The notes under the pieces: model-generated | Databases searched by the model: none | Told to the model about the DNA's origin: nothing | What the model saw: only the letters and a program-made list of their open reading frames with translations | NCBI RefSeq assembly: GCF_005671395.1 | Contig: NZ_CP040428.1 | Location: forward strand, 1,426,001-1,490,000 | DNA length: 64,000 nt | From: Jejubacter calystegiae | GTDB taxonomy: Bacteria; Pseudomonadota; Gammaproteobacteria; Enterobacterales; Enterobacteriaceae | Direction: 5' to 3' | Position numbers and translations under genes: made by a program | Shown here: one piece after another, positions 39,339-50,428 of the stretch | Layout: every line of letters starts with the position of its first letter | Position numbering within the stretch: position 1 is the stretch's first letter

Positions 39339-40179
39339 AGGCCTGAGTCACCGGCTGGCGCTGCTCGCCGTCGCGCACGGCGGCGTAAAGTCGACTCCAT
39401 AATCCCTGACCCAGGGTTTTGGTCACCACCAGACCCTGGCGTTCAAAGCTTTCCACCACCCAGTGTGGCAGGGCAGCAATGCCCATTCGCGCCGACACCA
39501 TCTGAATCAGCAGCAGCGTATTATCAACGTGCTTAAGCCCAGGGCTGACGCCTGCCGGTTGCAGGAAGTGGCGCCAGATATCCAGGCGGCTGCGCTGTAC
39601 CGGATAAATCAGCAGGGTTTCGTCGCTCAGATCTTCCGGCAAGATCTGCGGCCTGCCCGCCAGAGGGTGATCGGTGGCCAGTACCAGACGTACCTCAAAA
39701 TCGAACATCGGCGAATAGTGAAGGCCGCTGCGCGGCAGAATGTCCGAAGTCAGCACCAGATCCAGCTCCCCCTGCTGTAGAGCAGGCTGGGGATCGAAAG
39801 TCACGCCAGAACGAAAATCCATTTCTACCTGAGGCCACTGCTGACGGAATGCCTCCAGCGCTGGCGTCAGCCACTGGATACAGCTATGACACTCAATGGC
39901 GATCCGCAGCCGGGTCTGCTGGGGTTCGTTGCAGGCCTGTAGCGCCTGGCTGATTTGCGGCATCACCTGCTCTGCCAGACGCAACAGAATCTCGCCCTGC
40001 GGCGTAAAGCGCAACGGCTGGCTTTTGCGAACGAACAGACGAAAGCCGAGCCGCTGTTCCAGATCGCTAAACTGATGCGACAGTGCCGACTGCGTCTGAT
40101 GCAGCGTGGCGGCCGCGCCTGCCAGGGAGCCGTTATTGCGCAGGGCCAGCAGCGTGCGCAGGTGTTTTATCTCAATCAT
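39226..40179 (-). CDS. metR: transcriptional regulator MetR
   Basis: LysR-type activator of metE, metA, metF and glyA, with homocysteine as coinducer. It has 317 residues, as in E. coli. The N-terminal winged helix [20 protein letters not shown] (residues 1-20) is followed by [20 protein letters not shown], then the periplasmic-binding-protein-like effector domain. It diverges from metE across 120 bases holding a MetR site and MetJ-like boxes. The 3' end overlaps yigM antiparallel. Confidence 0.97.
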   Translation of the reverse strand: MIEIKHLRTLLALRNNGSLAGAAATLHQTQSALSHQFSDLEQRLGFRLFVRKSQPLRFTPQGEILLRLAEQVMPQISQALQACNEPQQTRLRIAIECHSCIQWLTPALEAFRQQWPQVEMDFRSGVTFDPQPALQQGELDLVLTSDILPRSGLHYSPMFDFEVRLVLATDHPLAGRPQILPEDLSDETLLIYPVQRSRLDIWRHFLQPAGVSPGLKHVDNTLLLIQMVSARMGIAALPHWVVESFERQGLVVTKTLGQGLWSRLYAAVRDGEQRQPVTQAFIHSARNHACDHLPFVRSAERPNGDVPTEKALLPFPQ

Positions 40180-40191
40180 GAAAGTCCTTCA
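40179..40191. promoter_or_regulatory. MetR binding site
   Basis: TGAA-AGTCC-TTCA matches the MetR consensus TGAA-N5-TTCA perfectly. It overlaps the metR start codon and lies about 110 bases before metE, suited to autoregulation and metE activation. Confidence 0.7.
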
Positions 40192-40250
40192 CTTCGCCAT
40201 GAACATTTTGCGCTTGAGGAATATACAGTATCGGGGAAATATGGATGTGT

Positions 40251-40266
40251 AAACATCTGGACGGCT
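40251..40266. promoter_or_regulatory. candidate tandem MetJ boxes
   Basis: AAACATCT and GGACGGCT are adjacent 8-mers, each matching 6 of 8 bases of the MetJ box AGACGTCT. They lie 34 bases before metE in the metR-metE gap. MetJ with S-adenosylmethionine represses both genes in E. coli. The match is imperfect. Confidence 0.5.
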
Positions 40267-40299
40267 AAATCATAAAGATTCATAAGAGGCGATAAGACA

Positions 40300-42561
40300 A
40301 TGACCATCCGCAACCATACCCTTGGCTTCCCCCGTGTAGGCCTGCATCGTGAACTGAAGAAAGCGCAAGAGAGCTACTGGGCTGGCAACAGCAGCCGTGA
40401 AGCGCTGCTGGAAAACGGCCGTGAACTGCGCGCCCGCCACTGGCAGCAGCAGAAAGACGCCGGCATCGATCTGCTGCCAGTCGGCGATTTCGCCTGGTAC
40501 GATCAGGTCCTGACCACCAGCCTGATGCTGGGGAATGTACCGGCGCGTCACCAGAATGCCGATGGTCAGATCGATATCGATACCCTGTTTCGTATTGCCC
40601 GCGGTCGTGCGCCGAGCGGCGAGCCTGCGGCGGCGTCGGAAATGACGAAGTGGTTTAACACCAACTATCACTACATCGTGCCGGAATTTACTCGCGGTCA
40701 AAATTTCCGTCTGGCCTGGAATCAGTTGCTGGAAGAAGTCGATGAAGCGCTGGCGCTGGGTCACAACGTTAAGCCGGTATTGCTGGGGCCGGTCACTTAT
40801 CTGTGGCTGGGCAAGGTCAAAGGCGAGGCCTTCGATCGTCTGTCACTGCTGAGCGAGATTCTGCCGGTCTACCAGCAGGTGCTGGCAGAGCTGGCGAAGC
40901 GTGGCATCGAGTGGGTACAGATCGATGAGCCTGCGCTGGTGCTGGAGCTGCCCCGCGAATGGCTGGATGCTTATCAACCGGCCTATGAGGCGCTGGCGGG
41001 GCAGGTCAAACTGCTACTGACTACCTACTTTGAAGGTATTACGCCGAACCTGGATACCATTGCCGCGCTGCCGGTGCAGGGGCTGCATGTCGATCTGGTC
41101 CACGGCAGCGATGACGTAAATACTTTGCACCAGCGTTTGCCTGCCGACTGGCTGCTTTCTGCGGGGCTGGTGAATGGTCGTAACGTATGGCGTGCCGACC
41201 TGACGGAAAAATATAGCCAGATTAAAGAGGTTGTCGGCGCGCGTGAGCTTTGGGTGGGATCGTCCTGTTCGCTGCTGCACAGCCCTATCGATCTCAGCGT
41301 GGAAACCCGCCTGGATGATGAAGTGAAGAGCTGGTTTGCGTTTGCCCTGCAGAAGTGTCAGGAACTTACCCTGCTGCGCGATGCGCTGAACAGCGGCGAT
41401 ACTGCGGCGATCGATGAATGGAGCGCGCCAATTCAGGCTCGTCGTCACTCCACCCGAGTGCATAACGCAGCGGTGGCAAAGCGTCTGGCCGCTATCAGCG
41501 GGCGCGACAGCCTGCGTGCTAATCCGTACCCGGTACGGGCCGAAGCCCAGCGCGCGCGCTTTCAACTGCCCGCCTGGCCGACCACGACTATTGGCTCGTT
41601 CCCGCAGACCACCGAGATCCGCGGTCTGCGTCTGGACTTCAAAAAAGGGCGTCTGGATGCCGGGAACTACCGCACTGGCATCGCAGAGCACATCAAGCAG
41701 GCCATTCAGGAGCAGGAGCGTCTGGGGCTGGATGTGCTGGTGCATGGTGAAGCCGAGCGTAACGACATGGTCGAATATTTCGGCGAACATCTGGACGGTT
41801 TCGTCTTTACCCAGAACGGCTGGGTGCAGAGCTATGGCTCCCGCTGCGTGAAGCCGCCGATCGTGATTGGCGATGTCAGTCGCCCGGCGCCGATTACCGT
41901 TGAGTGGGCGACTTACGCTCAGTCTCTGACCGACAAGCCGGTTAAAGGCATGCTGACCGGCCCGGTCACCATTCTCTGCTGGTCATTCCCGCGTGAGGAC
42001 GTCAGCCGCGAAACCATCGCGAAGCAGATTGCGTTGGCGCTGCGCGACGAAGTGGCGGACCTGGAGGCGGCGGGCATCGGTATCATCCAGATCGATGAAC
42101 CGGCGCTGCGCGAAGGACTGCCGCTGAAGCGCGGCGACTGGCAGGCTTATCTGGAATGGGCAGTGGACGCGTTCCGTCTTAATGCCGCGGTGGCCCGTGA
42201 CGAAACCCAGATTCACACCCATATGTGTTACTGCGAGTTTAACGACATCATGGATTCCATCGCCGCACTGGATGCCGATGTGATTACCATCGAAACCTCC
42301 CGTTCGGATATGGAACTGCTGGAGTCATTTGAAGAGTTCGAATATCCGAATGAGATCGGGCCGGGCGTTTACGATATCCACTCGCCTAACGTACCGGATG
42401 TGGACTGGATCGAAGCGCTGCTGAACAAGGCGGCACAGCGTATCCCTGCTGCGCGCCTGTGGGTGAACCCGGACTGTGGTCTGAAGACCCGCGGCTGGCC
42501 GGAAACCCGTGCGGCTCTGGCGAATATGGTTCAGGCGGCACAGAACCTGCGTAACGCCTGA
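40300..42561 (+). CDS. metE: cobalamin-independent methionine synthase
   Basis: Zn-dependent enzyme transferring a methyl group from 5-methyltetrahydropteroyltri-glutamate to homocysteine. It has 753 residues, as in E. coli. The N-terminus is [19 protein letters not shown]. The zinc ligands are in the C-terminal barrel, [10 protein letters not shown] (His, Cys) and [13 protein letters not shown] (Cys). A ribosome site AAGAGGCGATAAG precedes the ATG. Expression should be activated by MetR and repressed by MetJ through the sites upstream. Confidence 0.98.
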   Translation: MTIRNHTLGFPRVGLHRELKKAQESYWAGNSSREALLENGRELRARHWQQQKDAGIDLLPVGDFAWYDQVLTTSLMLGNVPARHQNADGQIDIDTLFRIARGRAPSGEPAAASEMTKWFNTNYHYIVPEFTRGQNFRLAWNQLLEEVDEALALGHNVKPVLLGPVTYLWLGKVKGEAFDRLSLLSEILPVYQQVLAELAKRGIEWVQIDEPALVLELPREWLDAYQPAYEALAGQVKLLLTTYFEGITPNLDTIAALPVQGLHVDLVHGSDDVNTLHQRLPADWLLSAGLVNGRNVWRADLTEKYSQIKEVVGARELWVGSSCSLLHSPIDLSVETRLDDEVKSWFAFALQKCQELTLLRDALNSGDTAAIDEWSAPIQARRHSTRVHNAAVAKRLAAISGRDSLRANPYPVRAEAQRARFQLPAWPTTTIGSFPQTTEIRGLRLDFKKGRLDAGNYRTGIAEHIKQAIQEQERLGLDVLVHGEAERNDMVEYFGEHLDGFVFTQNGWVQSYGSRCVKPPIVIGDVSRPAPITVEWATYAQSLTDKPVKGMLTGPVTILCWSFPREDVSRETIAKQIALALRDEVADLEAAGIGIIQIDEPALREGLPLKRGDWQAYLEWAVDAFRLNAAVARDETQIHTHMCYCEFNDIMDSIAALDADVITIETSRSDMELLESFEEFEYPNEIGPGVYDIHSPNVPDVDWIEALLNKAAQRIPAARLWVNPDCGLKTRGWPETRAALANMVQAAQNLRNA

Positions 42562-42584
42562 GGCCATTAGGGTCAGAAAAGTTT

Positions 42585-42615
42585 GCCCCATCATCATGGA
42601 CGATGAGGGGCTTTT
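42585..42615. terminator. bidirectional terminator between metE and dlhH
   Basis: GCCCC-A-TCATC pairs with GATGA-GGGGC around a short loop (one bulged A), followed by CTTTTCTGTTTT on the plus side and by a matching AAAAG tract on the other. It serves convergent metE and dlhH. Confidence 0.8.
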
Positions 42616-42625
42616 CTGTTTTGGG

Positions 42626-43450
42626 TTACTTACCGGCGCCGTAACGTTCGAACCACGCCAGCATGCGCTGCCAGCCATCTTCGGCGGACTCTTTGTGGTA
42701 GCTGGGGCGGTAGTCGGCGTTGAAGGCGTGTCCCGCATCGGGGTAAACCACAATTTCTGCATTGGCGTTTGCCGCGCGCAGCGCCTGACGCATGCTCTCC
42801 ACGCTATCCAACGGAATACCGGTATCCTGCGCGCCATACAGCCCCAGGACCGGCGCATTCAGATCGGTCGCAATATCGATGGGCTGTTTCGGCCAGTTCA
42901 GCGTTTTATCTCCCGTCAGTCGTCCATACCAGGCCACAGCCGCCTTTAGCTGCGGATTATGGGCGGCGTACAGCCATGAGATGCGTCCTCCCCAGCAGAA
43001 GCCAGTGATGAGCAGGCGGTTGGCATTACCGCCATGGCGTGCCGCCCAGCTGGCGACGTGGTCGAGATCGGCCATTACCTGGCTGTCCGGCACTTTACTG
43101 ACCAGTTCGCTGAACAGGGTGGGAATATCGTCCCAGTCATTGGGATCGCCCTGACGGAAGTAGAGCTCCGGCGCTATAGCCAGATAGCCCTCAAGGGCCA
43201 GGCGGCGGCACAGATCGCGGATGTGTTCGTGTACGCCAAAAATCTCCTGAACCACGATAACCACGGGCAGATTTTCTGCGGGCTCTTTAGGACGAGCAAA
43301 GTAAGCGGGCATCTCTTTGCCCTGGCTGGGGATAGAGGTTTCGCCCGCATGGAGTTCATCCGCTGAGGTATGGATCGCAGAGGTCGCGACGGGGGACGCC
43401 GCCGGTGCGAATCCGGCGCCAGGCTTGTTCTGTGTCGTGCTGTCGGTCAT
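42626..43450 (-). CDS. dlhH: dienelactone hydrolase family protein (YsgA)
   Basis: Predicted carboxymethylenebutenolidase-type alpha/beta hydrolase; the natural substrate is unknown. The protein has 274 residues (271 in E. coli). The nucleophile is a cysteine in ITGFCWGGRISW, the typical DLH replacement of serine; the acid and histidine are in GLYGAQDTGIP and YPDAGHAFNADYRPSY. It diverges from udp across 269 bases and converges with metE. Confidence 0.94.
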   Translation of the reverse strand: MTDSTTQNKPGAGFAPAASPVATSAIHTSADELHAGETSIPSQGKEMPAYFARPKEPAENLPVVIVVQEIFGVHEHIRDLCRRLALEGYLAIAPELYFRQGDPNDWDDIPTLFSELVSKVPDSQVMADLDHVASWAARHGGNANRLLITGFCWGGRISWLYAAHNPQLKAAVAWYGRLTGDKTLNWPKQPIDIATDLNAPVLGLYGAQDTGIPLDSVESMRQALRAANANAEIVVYPDAGHAFNADYRPSYHKESAEDGWQRMLAWFERYGAGK

Positions 43451-43577
43451 GGCATTCTCCGTACCTGTTTTTTTGAGCTATTTTTTAGCGTAATCAAATC
43501 ACTATAGTCTGAGACAATAAGGCACGCGTGTGGCAAAAGTCGGCATTCCGCTACAGGACAGGGGGCGAGTGGTCTTT

Positions 43578-43651
43578 GTTTGTGATTGATGTCACCTTTT
43601 TATGTCGTTTAAATGAAATTTGTTTCATCCGTGGTGAAACAGGTCACGAAA
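43578..43651 (+). promoter_or_regulatory. udp promoter region with two CRP sites
   Basis: CRP-like palindromes lie at 43578-43599 (TGTGA-TTGATG-TCACC) and 43630-43651 (GGTGA-AACAGG-TCACG). Their centres are 52 bases apart. A -10-like TAGAGT at 43670 would put the second site near -41.5 and the first near -93.5, the spacing known for E. coli udp, where CytR binds between the CRP dimers. It predicts cAMP activation and CytR repression. Confidence 0.8.
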
Positions 43652-43719
43652 ATAACCGGCTAGGTTGGTTAGAGTAGCCATGGTCTAACCGCAATCCAAC
43701 CATGATCCAGGAGTCTGCC

Positions 43720-44481
43720 ATGTCAAAGTCTGATGTTTTCCATCTTGGTCTTACCAAAAGCGACCTGCAGGGAGCGACGCTTGCTATTGTGCCCGGCGAT
43801 CCGGAGCGGGTAGAGAAAATTGCCGTGCTGATGGAAAAACCGGTGAAGCTGGCCGCGCACCGTGAGTTTACTACCTGGCGGGCGGAATTGGGCGGTAAAG
43901 CGGTGATTGTCTGCTCTACCGGTATCGGTGGACCATCCACCTCGATTGCGGTTGAAGAGCTGGCGCAGTTGGGCATTCGTACATTCCTGCGGGTTGGCAC
44001 CACTGGCGCCATCCAGCCCCATATCAACGTCGGCGATGTGCTGGTCACTACCGCTTCGGTGCGCCTGGACGGCGCCAGCCTGCACTTTGCGCCGCTGGAA
44101 TACCCGGCGGTTGCCGATTTCACCTGCACCACGGCGCTGGTTGAAGCGGCGAAGGCGCTGGGTGTGGAAACCCATATTGGCGTGACGGCTTCATCCGACA
44201 CCTTCTATCCCGGCCAGGAGCGCTACGACACTTTCTCGGGCCGTGTGACCCGTCGCTTCCAGGGCTCGATGGAAGAGTGGCAGCAGATGAGAGTGATGAA
44301 CTACGAGATGGAATCCGCCACGCTGCTGACCATGTGTGCCAGCCAGGGGCTGCATGCCGGGATGGTGGCCGGGGTGATCGTTAACCGCACTCAGCAGGAG
44401 ATCCCTGATGCTGAAACTATGAAGCAGACCGAAAGCCATGCCATTAACATCGTGGTGGAGGCCGCCCGACGTCTGGTTTGA
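43720..44481 (+). CDS. udp: uridine phosphorylase
   Basis: Phosphorolysis of uridine to uracil and ribose-1-phosphate in nucleoside salvage. It has 253 residues, as in E. coli, from the ATG at 43720 ([19 protein letters not shown]), which follows CAGGAG. PNP/UDP-family signatures are [32 protein letters not shown] and [18 protein letters not shown]. Controlled by CRP/CytR through the upstream region. The next gene is accessory and not part of the E. coli locus. Confidence 0.98.
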   Translation: MSKSDVFHLGLTKSDLQGATLAIVPGDPERVEKIAVLMEKPVKLAAHREFTTWRAELGGKAVIVCSTGIGGPSTSIAVEELAQLGIRTFLRVGTTGAIQPHINVGDVLVTTASVRLDGASLHFAPLEYPAVADFTCTTALVEAAKALGVETHIGVTASSDTFYPGQERYDTFSGRVTRRFQGSMEEWQQMRVMNYEMESATLLTMCASQGLHAGMVAGVIVNRTQQEIPDAETMKQTESHAINIVVEAARRLV

Positions 44482-44575
44482 TTGTAAAAGATACAAATTT
44501 CGGGGCGGGACTATTTCGTCTGTTGTCTGACTGGTGAACAATGGACTTTTGGACGATAACTCAAAGGGACAGAAT

Positions 44576-45823
44576 ATGCGTTCAGGATTCAGACGCCCTC
44601 CCCAGATTTCAAAACAGGAGCGGTTTTACGCCATCGCGGCACAATTTCGTAGTGCGATGGCACAGCAGGATTATGCCCAGGCTGCGCGTTGCTGTGAGCA
44701 GATTCTTTCCGTCATGCCGGATAACCTCCAGGTCCTTAGCGATTATGCGCTTTGCCTGATGCGGATGGAGAAGTACGAAAAAGCGTACCAAAGTTATCTG
44801 CGGATCTACCGGTCTGCGCGGCGTAGCCAGGCATCGGCAACCTGGCTGGATGGCCTGACAGAGGTTTGTGGCTGGTTGAATAAAGCGGATGAGGTTCGAC
44901 GTTTTGGTCATGAATCGCTGACCTTGTCCGACCAGCATTTCGGCCAGGGTGCCAGCTGGCCTATTCCGGAAGGGGCACCGCCTCCTTTCGACCCCAGGGA
45001 TCCAGAAAAAAATATCATTGCGTTCAGCCTGTATGGGAGACTCCCGCGTTACTGCGAAACCCTGATCAAAAATGTGGCTGTGGCCCGGGAGCTATTTCCG
45101 TATTGGACCTGTCGGATCTATCTGGATGATTCGGTTCCATCACATGTCTGGCAGCGGCTGCGTCAGCAGCAGGTACAACTGGTGGATATGAGTGGAGAAA
45201 AAACGCTTTTTCCCACGCTGTGGCGTTTTCTGGTGGCCAGCGATCCGCAGGTAACGCGATTTATTATCCGTGATGCCGATTCGCTACTTTCCGAACGAGA
45301 GCAGGCAAGCGTAGAGGCCTGGATTGCCTCTCCCTGCTACTTCCACCATATGCGGGATTACTTTACTCATACCGAACTGCTACTGGCGGGGATGTGGGGG
45401 GGCTACACGGGGATCATTCCTGATATCGACGCGCTGATACGTCAGTTTTGTGTGCAGTATGAGGGAAACGCCCGTTTTACCGATCAGTATTTTTTAAGAT
45501 CGGTACTGTGGGCAACCGTGCGTAACAGTATCCTGAATCACGATGAACTCTTTAATTTCCATCATGCGCAACCCTGGCCGGAGCATCCGCCAATACGCTG
45601 GCAGGCCCGCGCCTTCCACGTTGGCAGCAATGCGGGGTATTCGGTGTTTTCCGGCCCCTCTTCTGCCCCGGAAGGAGGCCAGCAAGCGCTGGAGCTGGAA
45701 ATAGAGGGGGAGCGCTGCCGTTATGATGCGCCAGTGGAGGCGGGGGTGTGGCGGCTGTCCGTACCCTTCTTCCTGGCGGAAGGCTATAACCAGGGGAAGG
45801 TCAGGGTTCATCTTCTGAGGTGA
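44576..45823 (+). CDS. TPR-containing putative glycosyltransferase (accessory)
   Basis: Not present between udp and rmuC in E. coli. The 415-residue protein begins with a basic segment and TPR-like helices (about residues 16-100, YAQAARCCEQILSVMPDN). A larger domain with glycosyltransferase features follows: NIIAFSLYGRLPRYCETLIKN, a DxD-like motif in FIIRDADSLLSERE (about 232-234), an MRDYFTHTELLLAGMWGGYTG segment and a DQYFLRSVLW helix. I see no signal peptide or membrane helix, so it is probably cytoplasmic. The ATG at 44576 follows AAAGGGA; a GTG at 44534 is the alternative. The acceptor is unknown; surface-polysaccharide or protein glycosylation are possibilities. Likely its own transcript or readthrough from udp. 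Confidence 0.7.
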   Translation: MRSGFRRPPQISKQERFYAIAAQFRSAMAQQDYAQAARCCEQILSVMPDNLQVLSDYALCLMRMEKYEKAYQSYLRIYRSARRSQASATWLDGLTEVCGWLNKADEVRRFGHESLTLSDQHFGQGASWPIPEGAPPPFDPRDPEKNIIAFSLYGRLPRYCETLIKNVAVARELFPYWTCRIYLDDSVPSHVWQRLRQQQVQLVDMSGEKTLFPTLWRFLVASDPQVTRFIIRDADSLLSEREQASVEAWIASPCYFHHMRDYFTHTELLLAGMWGGYTGIIPDIDALIRQFCVQYEGNARFTDQYFLRSVLWATVRNSILNHDELFNFHHAQPWPEHPPIRWQARAFHVGSNAGYSVFSGPSSAPEGGQQALELEIEGERCRYDAPVEAGVWRLSVPFFLAEGYNQGKVRVHLLR

Positions 45824-45902
45824 GGGCAGAAAACGCCTTTTCATCTGGACATCTGTACAGCACAATTGAGCCTCGACCCGATAAGTTCGGCAGGAGGCGA
45901 CT

Positions 45903-47336
45903 TTGGATCTCTCTCTTTTACTGATGGCGGCTCTGGTATTGGCCGGTGCGGCCGTCGGCTGGCTGGCGGCAAGTCTGCGCAACGCCCAGCGTCTGGCGCG
46001 GAGCCAGGAAGAACAGCGCGATATCTACGGTGAGCTGATGGCGGCGCGCCAGCAGCTAAGCCAGGGCGAGTACTGGCGCGAAGAGTGCGAGCGGCTGAAT
46101 GGCGAACTGCGCCACCAATTAGAGATCAATCGCGAGCAGGAAGCTGACCTGCGTGAACTAAGTACCCGGCTGGAAGAGACGCGCCTGAACGCCGAGGAAA
46201 AAGTGCGCCAGATGGCCAACAGCGAACATCGCCTTAGCGAGCAGTTCGAAAACCTGGCCAACCGTATTTTCGAGCAGAGCAACCGTCGGGTGGATGAGCA
46301 GAATCGCCAGAGTCTGCATGGCCTGCTGACGCCGCTACGCGAACAGCTGGACGGTTTCCGCCGCCAGGTGCAGGACAGCTTTGGTCAGGAGGCCCGCGAG
46401 CGCCATACGCTGACGCATGAGATCCGCAACCTGCAGCAGTTGAATGCGCAGATGGCTCAGGAGGCGATAAACCTGACCCGGGCGCTGAAAGGGGATAATA
46501 AAACTCAGGGTAACTGGGGCGAGGTGGTGCTGACCCGGGTGCTGGAAGCTTCCGGGTTGCGTGAAGGTTATGAATATCAGACCCAGGTGAATATCCAGCT
46601 CGATAACCGCAGCAGGATGCAGCCGGACGTCATTGTACGTTTGCCCCAGGGGAAGGATGTGGTCATTGACGCCAAAATGACCCTGGTGGCCTGGGAGCGT
46701 TACTTCAACGCTGACGATGACTATACCCGTGAGACGGCCCTGAGCGAACATATCGCGTCTGTTCGCAGCCATATCCGCCAGTTGGGGCGTAAGGATTACC
46801 AGCAGCTCCCCGGACTGCGCTCTCTGGACTATGTGCTGATGTTTATTCCGGTGGAGCCCGCTTTCCTGGCCGCCATCGATCGCCAGCCGGAGCTGATTGG
46901 CGAGGCGCTACAGCACAATATTATGCTGGTCAGCCCTACCACGCTGCTGGTGGCACTGCGCACAATTGCCAATCTGTGGCGTTATGAGCATCAGAGCCGA
47001 AATGCGCAACAAATTGCCGAACGGGCCGCGCGTCTTTATGACAAGATGCGTCTGTTCGTCGATGACATGTCTGCCATTGGCCAGAGCCTGGATAAAGCCC
47101 AGGATAACTACCGTCAGGCGATGAAAAAGCTGGCCAGCGGGCGCGGCAACCTGCTGGTGCAGGCCGAAGCGTTTCGCGGGCTGGGCGTAGAGGTGAAACG
47201 CGAGATTAATCCGGATCTGGTGGCGAATGCGCTTCAGGATGATGAAGAGGCCGCCGCCCGACTGGCAGAGTATGACGACGGGAATGACCTCCAGACGGGG
47301 GCAGATTCACCGCGGCGCGGTGCCGGGGAAGGTTAA
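45903..47336 (+). CDS. rmuC: DNA recombination protein RmuC
   Basis: Membrane-anchored protein limiting recombination at inverted repeats; predicted nuclease. It has 477 residues. An N-terminal hydrophobic helix (MDLSLLLMAALVLAGAAVGW) is followed by a long coiled coil (about 25-180) and a restriction-endonuclease-like domain with VVIDAKMTLVAWERYF (PD-(D/E)xK core). The start is TTG at 45903 behind an ideal AGGAGG; this gives the family N-terminus. The Asp/Gly-rich C-terminal tail is variable. Confidence 0.95.
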   Translation: MDLSLLLMAALVLAGAAVGWLAASLRNAQRLARSQEEQRDIYGELMAARQQLSQGEYWREECERLNGELRHQLEINREQEADLRELSTRLEETRLNAEEKVRQMANSEHRLSEQFENLANRIFEQSNRRVDEQNRQSLHGLLTPLREQLDGFRRQVQDSFGQEARERHTLTHEIRNLQQLNAQMAQEAINLTRALKGDNKTQGNWGEVVLTRVLEASGLREGYEYQTQVNIQLDNRSRMQPDVIVRLPQGKDVVIDAKMTLVAWERYFNADDDYTRETALSEHIASVRSHIRQLGRKDYQQLPGLRSLDYVLMFIPVEPAFLAAIDRQPELIGEALQHNIMLVSPTTLLVALRTIANLWRYEHQSRNAQQIAERAARLYDKMRLFVDDMSAIGQSLDKAQDNYRQAMKKLASGRGNLLVQAEAFRGLGVEVKREINPDLVANALQDDEEAAARLAEYDDGNDLQTGADSPRRGAGEG

Positions 47337-47408
47337 CGAACCTTTACACCCCGTGACGCCCAATCTGATACACTCCTCAAATAATTTATGACTAAGCGGA
47401 CTCTTGAG

Positions 47409-48164
47409 ATGGCTGAAGATTCACAAGAAACGACACACTTTGGCTACCGCACGGTAGCAAGAGCGCAGAAGGCCGATATGGTGGCGCAGGTGTTCCACTC
47501 CGTCGCGGCGAAATATGACGTCATGAACGATCTGATGTCCTTCGGAATTCATCGTTTGTGGAAGCGCTTCACCATCGACTGTAGCGGCGTGCGCCGCGGC
47601 CAGCGCGTGCTGGATCTGGCTGGCGGTACCGGCGATCTGACGGCGAAGTTCTCGCGCCTGGTGGGCGAAACCGGTGAGGTGGTGCTGGCGGATATTAACG
47701 AATCGATGCTCAAGATGGGGCGCGAAAAGCTGCGCAATCTTGGCGTGGTGGGCAACGTGGAATATGTGCAGGCCAACGCCGAAGCGCTACCGTTCCCGGA
47801 CAACAGCTTCGATTGCATCACCATCTCTTTTGGCCTGCGTAACGTTACCGATAAAGACAAAGCGTTACGTTCGATGTACCGGGTGCTGAAACCGGGTGGC
47901 CGCCTGCTGGTGCTGGAGTTCTCCAAACCGATTATCGATCCGCTGAGCAAAGCGTATGACGCATACTCGTTCCACATTCTGCCGCGCATCGGCGAAGTGG
48001 TGGCTCAGGACGCCGAAAGCTACCGCTATCTGGCGGAATCTATCCGCATGCATCCGGACCAGGAAACTCTGAAATCGATGATGGAAGAGGCGGGCTTCGA
48101 GCAAACCTCATACTACAACCTGACCGCGGGAATTGTTGCCCTGCATCGTGGCTACAAGTTCTGA
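47409..48164 (+). CDS. ubiE: ubiquinone/menaquinone C-methyltransferase UbiE
   Basis: SAM-dependent methylation in both ubiquinone and menaquinone synthesis. It is 251 residues, as in E. coli. The SAM site is [14 protein letters not shown], the conserved segment [16 protein letters not shown] and the ubiE signature [19 protein letters not shown]. The ATG at 47409 gives [13 protein letters not shown]; a further in-frame ATG at 47388 has no ribosome site. First of the ubiE-ubiJ-ubiB group, 13 bases from ubiJ. Confidence 0.97.
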   Translation: MAEDSQETTHFGYRTVARAQKADMVAQVFHSVAAKYDVMNDLMSFGIHRLWKRFTIDCSGVRRGQRVLDLAGGTGDLTAKFSRLVGETGEVVLADINESMLKMGREKLRNLGVVGNVEYVQANAEALPFPDNSFDCITISFGLRNVTDKDKALRSMYRVLKPGGRLLVLEFSKPIIDPLSKAYDAYSFHILPRIGEVVAQDAESYRYLAESIRMHPDQETLKSMMEEAGFEQTSYYNLTAGIVALHRGYKF

Positions 48165-48177
48165 ACCGGAGGGGAGC

Positions 48178-48783
48178 GTGCCGTTGACACCCATCATCAC
48201 CGCGACGGTGGAAAATGTACTGAATAGCTTCCTGTGGCGGAGCGATGCGCTGAAGTCGCCGCGTCAGCGCCTGAAAGGGCGGACGCTGCGGATTACGCTT
48301 TCTGGCTTCTCTACGCCGCTGGTGCTCTCTTTTAGCGAACAGCAGATCGACGTGCTGGGCGCCTGGGAAGGGGAGGCCGACTGCACCGTAATAACCCGCC
48401 CCGGCACATTACCTAAATTGCGCGACCGCCAGCAGCTTACTGCGCTGATTAAGAGCGGAGAGCTGGAGGTTCAGGGCGATATTCAGGTCGTCCAGAACTT
48501 TGTGGCGCTGATTGACCTGGCGGAATTCGATCCCGCCGAGCTGCTGGCCCCCTGGATTGGCGATATTGCCGCCGAAGGCGTGGGGCGCGTGGTACGCGGC
48601 GGCGCGCACTTCCTGAAAAAACGGTTTGATCGCGATCGTCACTACCTGGCGGACGCGCTGACCGAAGAGTGGCGTCTGGCGCCGGGCCCGCTGGAAGTGG
48701 CCTGGTTTGCCGAAGAAACGGATGCCCTGGCGCGTTCGGTAGAGGCGCTGAGTAAACGGATGGATCAGTTGGAGGGCAAATGA
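48178..48783 (+). CDS. ubiJ: ubiquinone biosynthesis accessory factor UbiJ
   Basis: Scaffold/lipid-binding component of the soluble Ubi complex that helps hydroxylation steps of ubiquinone synthesis, with UbiK. It has 201 residues, as in E. coli. The SCP2-like domain is at about 15-120 ([18 protein letters not shown]), with the highly conserved [20 protein letters not shown]. The GTG at 48178 follows GGAGGGGAGC. It overlaps ubiB by four bases. In E. coli a small RNA, EsrE, is reported from the 3' part of this gene; I cannot confirm it here. Confidence 0.95.
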   Translation: MPLTPIITATVENVLNSFLWRSDALKSPRQRLKGRTLRITLSGFSTPLVLSFSEQQIDVLGAWEGEADCTVITRPGTLPKLRDRQQLTALIKSGELEVQGDIQVVQNFVALIDLAEFDPAELLAPWIGDIAAEGVGRVVRGGAHFLKKRFDRDRHYLADALTEEWRLAPGPLEVAWFAEETDALARSVEALSKRMDQLEGK

Positions 48784-50420
48784 CGCCAGGAGAACTACGG
48801 CGCCTCTACTTTATTATCCGGACCTTTTTGAGTTATGGGCTCGATGAGCTTATCCCCAAAATGCGTATCACGCTGCCGCTGCGCCTGTGGCGTCGGCTGG
48901 TGTTCTGGATCCCGAATCGCCATAAAGATAAGCAGCTCGGCGAGCGTCTGAGGCTGGCGCTCCAGGAATTGGGGCCGGTCTGGATTAAGTTTGGCCAGAT
49001 GCTGTCCACCCGCCGTGACCTGTTTCCGCCGCAAATTGCCGATCAGCTGGCGCTACTGCAGGACAGAGTCGCCCCCTTTGACGGCCATCAGGCAAAGCGG
49101 CTGATTGAAAAAGCCATGGGCGATCAAGTCGTTGAAACCTGGTTTGATGAGTTCGACGTCACGCCGTTGGCTTCGGCTTCTATCGCTCAGGTACATACCG
49201 CGCGTCTGAAGAAGACCGGCAAAGAGGTCATTATCAAAGTGATCCGCCCGGATATTCGTCCGGTTATCAAAGCGGATATGAAGTTGATCTACCGCCTGGC
49301 TCGCTGGGTGCCGCATCTGCTGCCGGATGGCCGCCGTCTGCGACCAGTGGAAGTGGTGCGCGAGTATGAAAAGACTCTGCTGGATGAACTGAATCTGCTG
49401 CGTGAAGCCGCCAACGGTATTCAGTTGCGACGTAACTTCGAAAACAGCCCGATGCTCTATGTGCCGGAGATTTACTCTGACTACTGCAGCCAGGAGATGC
49501 TGGTGATGGAACGCATCTACGGGATGTCGGTATCCGATGTTCCGTCGCTGGAAAAAAACGGCACTAACATGCAGTTGCTGGCGGAGCGCGGGGTACAGGT
49601 CTTTTTCACCCAGGTGTTTCGCGATAGCTTTTTTCATGCCGATATGCACCCGGGGAACATCTTTGTCAGCTACGAGAGTCCGGAGGATCCGCAATATATC
49701 GGTATCGACTTTGGGATTGTCGGGTCGCTGAATAAAGAGGATAAGCGCTATCTGGCGGAAAACTTTATCGCCTTCTTTAATCGCGATTACCGCAAGGTGG
49801 CGGAACTGCACGTGGATTCCGGCTGGGTACCGGCCGATACCAACGTCGAGGAGTTTGAGTTCGCCATTCGTACCGTCTGCGAACCCATTTTTGAGAAACC
49901 GCTCTCCGAGATCTCATTTGGTCACGTGCTGCTTAATCTTTTCAACACCGCGCGCCGATTTAACATGGAAGTGCAGCCTCAACTGGTATTGTTGCAGAAG
50001 ACGCTGCTCTATGTGGAAGGCGTCGGGCGTCAGCTTTATCCACAGCTCGATCTCTGGAAAACGGCTAAGCCATTCCTGGAGTCCTGGCTGAAAGATCAGG
50101 TCGGTCTGCCAGCGCTGATACGGGCATTTAAAGAAAACGCGCCGTTCTGGGTGGAAAAAATGCCGCAATTACCGGAACTGGTTTACGACAGTTTGCGCCA
50201 GGGCAAGCAATTGCAGCAGAGTGTTGATAAAATCGCCCGGGATAATCAAAGCCACCGGGCTCGTCAGGGGCAGTCACGCTATCTGCTGGGCATTGGGGCT
50301 ACGTTGATATTAAGCGGTACATTATTGCTGATAAACAAACCGGAGTGGGAATGGCTTCCCGCAGGGTTAATGGCAGGAGGTATCGTCGCGTGGCTGACAG
50401 GCTGGCGGCGTACCACCTGA
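48780..50420 (+). CDS. ubiB: ubiquinone biosynthesis kinase-like protein UbiB
   Basis: Atypical (ADCK/COQ8) kinase-like ATPase needed for ubiquinone synthesis, probably extracting lipid intermediates for the Ubi complex. It has 546 residues, as in E. coli. The KxGQ motif is in [19 protein letters not shown], the A-rich ATP loop in [15 protein letters not shown], and the catalytic region in [17 protein letters not shown] and IGIDFGIVG. Two membrane helices lie at the C-terminus. Confidence 0.97.
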   Translation: MTPGELRRLYFIIRTFLSYGLDELIPKMRITLPLRLWRRLVFWIPNRHKDKQLGERLRLALQELGPVWIKFGQMLSTRRDLFPPQIADQLALLQDRVAPFDGHQAKRLIEKAMGDQVVETWFDEFDVTPLASASIAQVHTARLKKTGKEVIIKVIRPDIRPVIKADMKLIYRLARWVPHLLPDGRRLRPVEVVREYEKTLLDELNLLREAANGIQLRRNFENSPMLYVPEIYSDYCSQEMLVMERIYGMSVSDVPSLEKNGTNMQLLAERGVQVFFTQVFRDSFFHADMHPGNIFVSYESPEDPQYIGIDFGIVGSLNKEDKRYLAENFIAFFNRDYRKVAELHVDSGWVPADTNVEEFEFAIRTVCEPIFEKPLSEISFGHVLLNLFNTARRFNMEVQPQLVLLQKTLLYVEGVGRQLYPQLDLWKTAKPFLESWLKDQVGLPALIRAFKENAPFWVEKMPQLPELVYDSLRQGKQLQQSVDKIARDNQSHRARQGQSRYLLGIGATLILSGTLLLINKPEWEWLPAGLMAGGIVAWLTGWRRTT

Positions 50421-50428
50421 TTTACATC

